Source: Anaerolineae bacterium
GTDB lineage: Bacteria; Chloroflexota; Anaerolineae; B4-G1; SLSP01
Direction of reading: 5' to 3'
Assembly: GCA_016934645.1 (NCBI GenBank)
Contig: JAFGSL010000045.1
Span: forward strand, 1 to 11,734
DNA: 11,734 bases
Shown: positions 6,540-11,734 of the stretch, piece after piece
Position numbering within the stretch: position 1 is the stretch's first letter
How the letters are laid out: each line of letters begins with the position of its first letter
Program-made: the position numbers and the translations under genes
Notes under the pieces: model-generated
Seen by the model: the letters and a program-made list of their open reading frames with translations, nothing else
Databases searched by the model: none
Told to the model about the DNA's origin: nothing

Positions 6540-6562
6540 TGACACATCTACATCTTTGTCAA
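6534..6562 (-). promoter_or_regulatory. Near-consensus sigma70 promoter of the XRE regulator gene
   Basis: Reading the minus strand, a perfect TTGACA (6562-6557) is followed after exactly 17 nt by TATAGT (6539-6534). Transcription should start near 6527, giving a leader of nearly 90 nt. A promoter this close to consensus would be strong unless repressed, which fits the palindrome over its -10 region. It lets the regulator be expressed independently of the upstream kinase operon. Confidence 0.75.
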
Positions 6563-6644
6563 GTAGCATTATGCATCATCTCAACGTGGGAACAGTAAGA
6601 GGAATTACAGGACACTACCGAACGGTTCTTAAATACAATAGGGT

Positions 6645-8285
6645 CTAGGACCTCGCCGGTAGCTCAATCGCAAAAAAACTACCCTCACCCGGCTCGCTCT
6701 CGACAAAGACATGCCCGCCGTGCGCCTGGGCGATGCTTTGCACGATCGCCAGACCGAGGCCGCTGCCGGTAGCACGGACACCCGATCCCCGGTAGAAACG
6801 CTCGAAGATGTGCGGCAGGTCTTCCGGCGCGATGCCCTGTCCTGTATCGCGCACCCAAAGACGGACGGATGCCTCGTTTTGCTCCGCACCCACCGTGACT
6901 TGCCCGCCGGGCGCGGTGAACTTGAGCGCGTTGTCCACCAGGTTGGATAACGCCATTTCCATCCGTTCCCGGTCGCAATACAGGGTGAGAGACGTGTCGG
7001 GACAGTGAATCAACAGCGTGAGGTTCGCATCCTGTGCCCGGACCTTGAACGTGCCTACCACGTGCTGGATGAAGTTCTCAGCATTGACATCCGTCTTGTC
7101 CAGCGTCACCAACCCCGCATCAAAGCGTGACAGGTCCAGCAAATTGTGGGTAACCCATTCCAACCGCTCAAGCTGAAACTGGCTCTCCTGCAAAAACTCG
7201 GTGCGGGCCACAGCATCGTCCGCCGCAGCGTCCTGCAACAGATCGTTAAACGTCTTCAGCGCGGTGATGGGGGTGCGCAGTTCGTGGGAGGCGTCGGCGA
7301 CAAAACGGCGCAAGGCGTCGCGCTCGGCAGCCACCTCGGCGAAACTGGCCTCCAGACGCTCGGCCATCTGGTTGAATTGCGTGGAGAGTTGTCCGATTTC
7401 ATCCTTGCCGCGCATCGGCGTGCGGATGGAGAGGTCGCCCTGGCTCATCTGTCCTGCGGTCTCGGTCAGCGTGCGCAGCGGCGCAGAAAGCCCCCGGCTC
7501 ATCCACAAACCCACCAGGACGGCAATGAGTATCGCGCCACCACCGGCGAACAGAAAAGCCCGGCGTGTGGTCATCAACGCATCTGCACTGAAGTTCGGGC
7601 CGTTGCTGATTTCGACGTATCCCAAGACCTCGCCGGTTTCGCCAACCGTGGCGACCCGGACCTTCTGACTTGAGCGCGAACCAGCAGCCAGTGCCGTCAT
7701 CTCCAGGATTTGCCCGGTAGGGGTCACGATAACATCATCGTCGACGACATCGAAGCGGAAGTCACTACCCCATGTCGTTTGCTCCCAATGTGCGACTAGG
7801 GCATCGCTCAGGATCTCATCGATCTGAGCATCAGCGTGCGACTGTCTGCCTGACATCATTCTCTCAAGAAGCACTTGAGGCATGATCTCAGGGTTGACGC
7901 CGACGATCACAGGCCATGCCCGTCGCTCTGCACGATTGCCCCACCGTTCCACAGGCGTCAGAATCCACACGCCCAGGCTGCCGTCGACATCGGCAACAGA
8001 ATCGGCCAGGACGTGAGACTCCGGGTCCAGAATTTTCACGCGCGCATTGCTGAGAAACGCCGAGGTCTGGGCCAGTTCAGACAGAGCCTCTTCGCTGATG
8101 GTAGGCGTCATCAACGGAGCAGCCTGACGGGCCACGGCCTCGGCGTTTTGAGTCAAATGTTCGATCTCCTGCCGGTCGACATAGCGCTTGACCAAAGACA
8201 GGGACAATCCACCCATCACACCGACCGTCAACAAGGTCAGAAGTGTGGTACTCAACACCAGTCGCCAGCGGATCGAACGAAACAA
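6645..8285 (-). CDS. HAMP-domain sensor histidine kinase
   Basis: Membrane sensor kinase that autophosphorylates on His and passes the phosphate to a response regulator, most likely the one encoded at 9269-9967. Order: TM1 at about 9-32, a large extracytoplasmic sensor region at about 33-243, TM2 at 244-263, HAMP at about 264-316, DHp helix with His334 in DASHELRTP, and HATPase_c with N box (NLVDN, 448-452), G1 DTGQGI from 480, F box FERFY (494-498) and G2 GSGLGL (507-512). All catalytic motifs are intact over 546 aa. The start is a TTG at 8285 preceded by GAGGTG (8295-8290) with 4 nt between; no ATG or GTG with a better ribosome binding site is in frame nearby. The sensor region resembles no ligand-binding fold I can name. 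It is the last gene of the operon, 23 nt after the PDZ gene. I see no terminator behind it. Confidence 0.95.
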   Translation of the reverse strand: MFRSIRWRLVLSTTLLTLLTVGVMGGLSLSLVKRYVDRQEIEHLTQNAEAVARQAAPLMTPTISEEALSELAQTSAFLSNARVKILDPESHVLADSVADVDGSLGVWILTPVERWGNRAERRAWPVIVGVNPEIMPQVLLERMMSGRQSHADAQIDEILSDALVAHWEQTTWGSDFRFDVVDDDVIVTPTGQILEMTALAAGSRSSQKVRVATVGETGEVLGYVEISNGPNFSADALMTTRRAFLFAGGGAILIAVLVGLWMSRGLSAPLRTLTETAGQMSQGDLSIRTPMRGKDEIGQLSTQFNQMAERLEASFAEVAAERDALRRFVADASHELRTPITALKTFNDLLQDAAADDAVARTEFLQESQFQLERLEWVTHNLLDLSRFDAGLVTLDKTDVNAENFIQHVVGTFKVRAQDANLTLLIHCPDTSLTLYCDRERMEMALSNLVDNALKFTAPGGQVTVGAEQNEASVRLWVRDTGQGIAPEDLPHIFERFYRGSGVRATGSGLGLAIVQSIAQAHGGHVFVESEPGEGSFFAIELPARS

Positions 8286-8308
8286 AGCCCACCTCGCACA
8301 AACTTCAG

Positions 8309-9163
8309 TTACATCTCATCGCCATGATCGATAGATAGCCTTATCCCATTGCGTCCTGAGCGCCAATGATACCAAAACATAGGCCCCGGTCTTTCACCCG
8401 GAGAGATAAAGAACCTGATGCCATTGTCTTCTCCAGGCAGCCAATGCAACTCGTCGCCCAATTCAATCGATAGTTCTTCCAGGTGCTCGAAGAGCCGGGA
8501 GTCACAATCCTCTTCACCACACACAACATCGAGTTTGAAGGCCCCGCCGGCGCGCACACCAAGATAAGCTAGAGCTTCATCGTCAGGATGTTCGTCCAGT
8601 GTGACCGTCATCTCCACAGTTTCAGCCTCGTCCGCCTTGAACACCTTCAGGGTGACTTCATCACCAGGCTCGTGTGCCGCAATCGCGTCAGACAGCGATG
8701 CCGCATCCTCCACCGACTTGCCGTCGACGCGTGTGATGATATCGCACGTTTCCAATCCGGCGGCAGCAGCCGGGCTGTCGTCCATCACGTCCAAGACCAA
8801 AACGCCATCCTCTATCACCTCAGAAGAATCAAGGTCGAAATGACAGCGAACGTCAGGAAATTCAAACTCTCGCGAGGACCGCGAAAAGAAAAAGCCATCA
8901 CCGCGTCCCAAAAGCCGGGGAACGATGACGATGCCGGCGTGACGCGCACTGCGCCCTCCCATCCGAGCATAGACCAGTCCCCCCCCCAACACGGTTCCAA
9001 TGCCGACCAGCAGGATAATGCCCACGATCACGGCAACGATCCGCCATACGCGGCGAGATTTTTTCGGCTTAGCCTCCACTGAGTGGGTCGGTGGAACGGA
9101 TGCCAAAACGGTATCTTCAGGATCGGCCTCAGGAGCCACATTTTCAATTTCACGCTCTTCCAT
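8309..9163 (-). CDS. Membrane-anchored PDZ-domain protein without protease domain
   Basis: A 284-aa protein with an acidic cytoplasmic N-terminus (1-38), a KKSRR positive patch, one transmembrane helix at about 40-65, and an extracytoplasmic remainder. Residues about 116-190 form a PDZ domain of the HtrA/site-2 protease type; SPAAAAGLETCDIITRVDGKSV is the characteristic ligand-groove stretch. The upstream part (70-113) has no Ser protease triad, and the C-terminal 195-284 matches nothing I recognise; it is rich in acidic and aromatic residues with Cys215 and Cys220. The start at 9163 has an excellent ribosome binding site (AAGGAGGAGG, 8 nt upstream). It sits between the response regulator (105 nt upstream) and the sensor kinase (23 nt downstream). 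Likely role, by inference: captures extracytoplasmic protein ends or partner domains and modulates the kinase. Confidence 0.85.
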   Translation of the reverse strand: MEEREIENVAPEADPEDTVLASVPPTHSVEAKPKKSRRVWRIVAVIVGIILLVGIGTVLGGGLVYARMGGRSARHAGIVIVPRLLGRGDGFFFSRSSREFEFPDVRCHFDLDSSEVIEDGVLVLDVMDDSPAAAAGLETCDIITRVDGKSVEDAASLSDAIAAHEPGDEVTLKVFKADEAETVEMTVTLDEHPDDEALAYLGVRAGGAFKLDVVCGEEDCDSRLFEHLEELSIELGDELHWLPGEDNGIRFFISPGERPGPMFWYHWRSGRNGIRLSIDHGDEM

Positions 9164-9202
9164 GGCAACAACCTCCTCCTTTTTGTTTAGATGTTGAGTT
9201 TG

Positions 9203-9211
9203 ATCATAACA
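9203..9211 (-). promoter_or_regulatory. Possible extended -10 promoter ahead of the PDZ and kinase genes
   Basis: On the minus strand TGTTATGAT (9211-9203) matches an extended -10 box (TGnTATAAT with one mismatch). No recognisable -35 lies 16-18 nt upstream, but TTAACA repeats that could bind an activator do occur further up. It could give separate expression of the PDZ and kinase genes. The element is short and the call is tentative. Confidence 0.3.
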
Positions 9212-9239
9212 AAGAAAGGTTGCGCCAGTGTTGTGCTTT

Positions 9240-9255
9240 TGTTAAGGTTTGTTAA
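9240..9255 (-). promoter_or_regulatory. Paired TTAACA direct repeats, PhoP/PhoB-box-like
   Basis: Reading the minus strand, TTAACA (9255-9250), AACC, TTAACA (9245-9240) form two direct repeats with a 10-bp period. The Bacillus PhoP box is built of TT(A/C/T)A(C/T)A repeats separated by 4-6 bp, and OmpR/PhoB-type regulators usually bind such tandem repeats. It lies just past the response regulator stop codon and upstream of the PDZ gene, about 30 bp before the possible extended -10. It may be a binding site for the regulator encoded next to it. Confidence 0.4.
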
Positions 9256-9268
9256 TAATGCCGGTTAT

Positions 9269-9967
9269 CTATCGCTCAAATTTGTAACCAATTCCACGCA
9301 CAGTGACAAACCAATGTGGGTTGGCAGGATCGTCCTCCAGTTTTTCTCGCAGATGTCGTATGTGCACATCCACAGTGCGGTCGTTACCAACGTCACTGTC
9401 ATACCCCCAAACAGCCTCGATCAAGGCATCCCGGCTAAGAGGGCAATTGGCGTTCTTGATGAGATAACGCAGGAGCCGAAACTCAATCGGGGTCAGCTCC
9501 ACGAGATTCCCACGACGATAGACGCGGAGATGTTCCAGGTCAACATCGATCTCCCCAAAGATCACATGCCCGGTCTGTTCTTCCAGCACCAGGTCACCAT
9601 ACGCCCGGCGCAACAACGCCCGAATCCGCGAAATTAACTCGCGCAAGCTGAAGGGCTTGACGACGTAATCATCGGCGCCCAGTTCCAGCCCCAGGACTTT
9701 ATCGATTTCTTCATCCCGTGCGGTGAGCATCAGGATAGGCACACGGTTGCCTTCAGCGCGCAATTGCCGGCAAATGTCGAAGCCGCTGATGTCCGGAAGC
9801 CGGATGTCCAGCACGATCAGATGCGGTTTTTGGGTGTGCGCCATATCCAGCGCCTGCTGACCCGTGTCTGCCCATAGCATGGTAAAGCCCTCGCGGGTCA
9901 GACTATATTCCAAACCCCGCGCCACGGCGCGTTCATCTTCAGCCAGTAGAATACGTTGATTGGTCAT
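9269..9967 (-). CDS. OmpR/PhoB-family response regulator
   Basis: A 232-aa cytoplasmic transcription factor switched on by phosphorylation. The receiver domain spans about 1-118 with acidic pocket Glu10/Asp11/Glu12, phospho-acceptor Asp54 (VLDIRLP), Thr82 and Lys104 (VVKPF). The winged-helix DNA-binding domain spans about 133-231, with ELTPIEFRLLRYLI, the recognition helix in DRTVDVHIRHLREKL, and the wing VRGIGYKF. It is complete and all key residues are present. It is the first gene of the response regulator-PDZ-kinase operon, so the kinase at 6645-8285 is the likely phosphate donor. Its ribosome binding site is weak (AGGG ahead of the ATG at 9967). PhoP/PhoB- or MprA-like function cannot be told apart from sequence alone. 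Confidence 0.95.
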   Translation of the reverse strand: MTNQRILLAEDERAVARGLEYSLTREGFTMLWADTGQQALDMAHTQKPHLIVLDIRLPDISGFDICRQLRAEGNRVPILMLTARDEEIDKVLGLELGADDYVVKPFSLRELISRIRALLRRAYGDLVLEEQTGHVIFGEIDVDLEHLRVYRRGNLVELTPIEFRLLRYLIKNANCPLSRDALIEAVWGYDSDVGNDRTVDVHIRHLREKLEDDPANPHWFVTVRGIGYKFER

Positions 9968-9997
9968 AGTATCCCTGCACTCTCCATCACGACGTCT

Positions 9998-10025
9998 ATT
10001 ATAGTCCTGCCCAAACCCTCGGCAA
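9998..10025 (-). promoter_or_regulatory. Promoter of the response regulator-PDZ-kinase operon
   Basis: On the minus strand TTGCCG (10025-10020) and a perfect TATAAT (10003-9998) are 16 nt apart. Transcription would begin near 9991, leaving a leader of about 25 nt. The operon would run from the response regulator to the kinase at 6645. Confidence 0.65.
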
Positions 10026-10042
10026 GAATTCCGGCATCCTTC

Positions 10043-10070
10043 TTGACAATCCTACAGCTAAAGCTAACCT
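10043..10070 (+). promoter_or_regulatory. Weak candidate promoter for the GH116 gene
   Basis: A perfect TTGACA at 10043-10048 is followed after 16 nt by TAACCT (10065-10070), which matches only three positions of the -10 consensus. If used, it is divergent from the response regulator promoter, with the -35 boxes 17 bp apart. The poor -10 makes it uncertain. Confidence 0.3.
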
Positions 10071-10091
10071 TACGCCATAGCATAAAACATC

Positions 10092-10112
10092 CTGTCTACT
10101 GTCTTCCGTCTA
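10092..10112. repeat. Three degenerate heptamers (CTGTCTA, CTGTCTT, CCGTCTA)
   Basis: Three tandem 7-bp units form the reverse complement of the TAGACGG family seen at 34-40 and 5999-6012. They lie in the leader of the GH116 gene, just upstream of its AAAGGAG ribosome binding site (10123-10129). They look like small drifting intergenic repeats. Confidence 0.4.
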
Positions 10113-10135
10113 CGAAATAGAGAAAGGAGCCACAC

Positions 10136-11668
10136 ATGAACAACCGACCGTACAACACACCCTATACAGGTGAGTACCTTAACCGCGTCGCCTTCCCGAT
10201 GGGCGGGATGGGCGCGGGCATGCTCTGCCTGGAAGGCACGGGCGCGCTCTCGCACGTTTCATTACGCGGGCACGCGGACATCTTCAACGAACCGCTGATG
10301 TTCGCCGCCCTTTCTGTTGCAGCTTTGGGTGGATCACAATCCGACCGCCTTGCCCGCGTGCTTGAAGGCCCCGTCCCCACGTGGAAAATTTTCGGCACAC
10401 CCGGTGCGGGCAACGGCCTGGGCGGAACGAGCTACGGCCTGCCCCGTTTTGCCGAGGCGACCTTCGAGACGCGCTTCCCCTTCGGGACGGTGACGTTGCG
10501 CGATCCCAAAATTCCGCTTGACGTGACACTCACCGGTTGGAGTCCCTTCATCCCAGGCGATGCGGATAGCTCCAGCCTGCCCGTGGCGGCACTGGAATAT
10601 CATTTTGCCAATCCCACCGGCGCGCCGGTGGATGCCGTGTTCTCCTTCCACGCGCGCAACTTTTTCGTGCCACCCAACGCAGCGAGCGGTGCAGTATTCG
10701 CTGCACCCGGCGGCTTTACGCTTGCCTATCCCGAAGAGCACGCTATGTTCAGCGCCACAGTCGATGCCGACGATGTAACCGTGAACTGCGCCTGGTTCCG
10801 GGGTGGTTGGTTCGACGCACTCACCGTTGTGTGGAAAAATGTCGCAGAAGGCGCTATGCCAGAAGCTGCCCCTTTCACTGAAGGCGCGCCCAGCCCTGGC
10901 GGCAGCCTCTACGTCCCGTTACATCTGGAACCGGGCGAAGAGAAAGTCGTTCGCTTGCGGCTGGCGTGGCACGCCCCGGAGACCGATCTGCGCGCGGGCA
11001 AGGATCCCGAATGCGCGGACGACGCGTCCTGCACATGCCAATCGGGGACGCATGTCCCCTGGTATGCGAGCGTTTTCCCCGACATCGACGCCGTCAACGC
11101 CTACTGGCGCGTTCACTACGACGAGTTGCGCACGCGCACGGCAGCCTTCACCGATTGCTTTTACGATACAACACTGCCACCGGAGGTTGTCGAGGCGGTC
11201 GCTGCGAACCTCACCATCCTCAAATCACCCACGGTGCAGCGCCAGACCGACGGGCGGTTGTGGTGCTGGGAAGGCTGCCACGATAAAGGTGGCTGCTGCC
11301 ATGGTTCCTGCACCCACGTCTGGAACTACGCGCAGGCCATTCCGCACCTGTTCCCCGATATGGAACGCTCGCTGCGCTACACCGAGTTCTTCGCCGACCA
11401 GGACGAGCGCGGGCACCAGACCTTCCGCGCCAACCTGCCGATCCGTCCCGTCGCCCACGACTTCCACGCCGCCGCCGACGGTCAACTCGGCGGCGTGATG
11501 AAGGTCTATCGCGAGTGGCGTATCAGTGGCGACGAACTATGGCTGCGCAAATTCTGGCCCAAGGTGAAGCAGAGCCTCGATTATTGCATCGAAACGTGGG
11601 ATCCCGATCACACCGGCACGCTGGTCGAGCCGCATCACAACACCTACGAATTAGACTTTATACAATAA
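10136..11668 (+). pseudogene. Truncated GH116 (GBA2/DUF608-like) glycosidase
   Basis: The 5' portion of a glycoside hydrolase family 116 gene (beta-glucosidase, glucosylceramidase and related activities). Residues about 10-330 match the N-terminal beta-sandwich domain, from PMGGMGAGM onward. From about 345 the catalytic (alpha/alpha)6 barrel begins; the Cys/Gly-rich CWEGCHDKGGCCHGSCTHVW and NYAQAIPHLFPDMERSLRYTE are strongly conserved family segments. LVEPHHNTYELDF near the end carries Glu498, which aligns to the position I infer to be the nucleophile. The frame then runs into two odd codons and TAA at 11668, where the family continues with W/G and about 300 more residues including the acid/base Asp. 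At 510 aa the product cannot be catalytically complete. There is no signal peptide. The start has a good AAAGGAG 6 nt upstream. The other possibilities are an insertion, a mobile intron at the motif, or an assembly join; the bases after about 11656 are not GH116 in any frame. Confidence 0.85.
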
Positions 11669-11734
11669 ACACGGGAAGGGACGGGAAGCCGACAGCTAAC
11701 CGTCGCGGTCTTGTCCGGGTTTACCGTCACCGCC
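11669..11734. other. Unassigned 66-bp tail after the broken GH116 frame
   Basis: No frame continues the GH116 protein. The tail contains GGGAAGGGACGGGAAGCC, a purine-rich stretch, and a GC-rich end. On the minus strand a frame ending at a TAG (11698-11696) would be open from the window edge for 12 codons, too short to identify. It may be the start of an inserted element or of unrelated sequence brought in by rearrangement. Confidence 0.3.

Noticed and set aside
6454..6648. 64-codon plus-strand frame upstream of the XRE gene, considered as a missing toxin
   Set aside because: It is on the opposite strand to the regulator, has no ribosome binding site or RelE/HigB features, and overlaps the predicted promoter, operator and leader.
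10803..11498. 231-codon frame inside the GH116 gene on the same strand
   Set aside because: It is an out-of-frame shadow of conserved GH116 sequence, rich in Arg, Pro, Ser and Thr as expected for a shifted GC-rich frame.
11656..11666. 11-bp CTTTATACAAT shared with 4820-4830 upstream of dinB, considered as a repeat joining the two loci
   Set aside because: Several chance 11-bp matches are expected in a window of this size, and the flanks share nothing further.
11656..11734. Simple frameshift as explanation for the early GH116 stop
   Set aside because: None of the three forward frames after 11656 reads like the expected continuation of the family.
1..11734. CRISPR array, tRNA, rRNA, intact insertion sequence or prophage
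   Set aside because: No regularly spaced repeats, no tRNA- or rRNA-like stretch, and no transposase, integrase or phage gene were seen on either strand.

Overview
The window is GC-rich, densely coded bacterial DNA carrying eight recognisable protein genes, no RNA gene, no CRISPR array and no intact transposase. The gene families, the palindromic intergenic repeats and the style of the two-component operon fit a member of the Chloroflexota (Anaerolineae-like). That placement is inferred from general resemblance; no marker gene in the window settles it.

Layout, left to right. (1) 93-1436 (+): a P-loop nucleoside (uridine-type) kinase with an N-terminal ATP-cone, the nucleotide-sensing domain of ribonucleotide reductases and NrdR. 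(2) 1439-1559: a 121-bp palindromic non-coding repeat filling the junction between two convergent genes. (3) 1563-3629 (-): a cytosolic prolyl oligopeptidase (S9A) with its full catalytic triad. (4) 3630-3829: a divergent promoter region with two good sigma70-type promoters back to back. (5) 3830-4762 (+): a PPK2-type polyphosphate kinase with a charged, repetitive N-terminal tail. (6) 4777-4817: a perfect 19-bp hairpin just ahead of dinB (4829-6001, +, DNA polymerase IV), which has no visible Shine-Dalgarno sequence. (7) 6107-6439 (-): a solitary HigA-like XRE regulator with a near-consensus promoter and a near-perfect 18-bp palindrome over its -10 box. (8) 6645-9967 (-): an operon of OmpR/PhoB-type response regulator, membrane-anchored PDZ protein and HAMP histidine kinase, in that transcriptional order. 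(9) 10136-11668 (+): the 5' part of a GH116 (GBA2/DUF608-like) glycosidase whose reading frame is broken just after the predicted nucleophile motif; the last 66 bases are unrelated to the family.

How the genes relate. The nucleoside kinase and PPK2 both deal with nucleotide phosphorylation. Pol IV is a translesion polymerase. The response regulator-PDZ-kinase set looks like an envelope-sensing phosphorelay with a non-proteolytic PDZ protein as built-in accessory component. This operon and the ATP-cone kinase, which also has Ser in place of the last Gly of its P-loop, are the two most interesting items. Everything else looks like ordinary chromosomal sequence.
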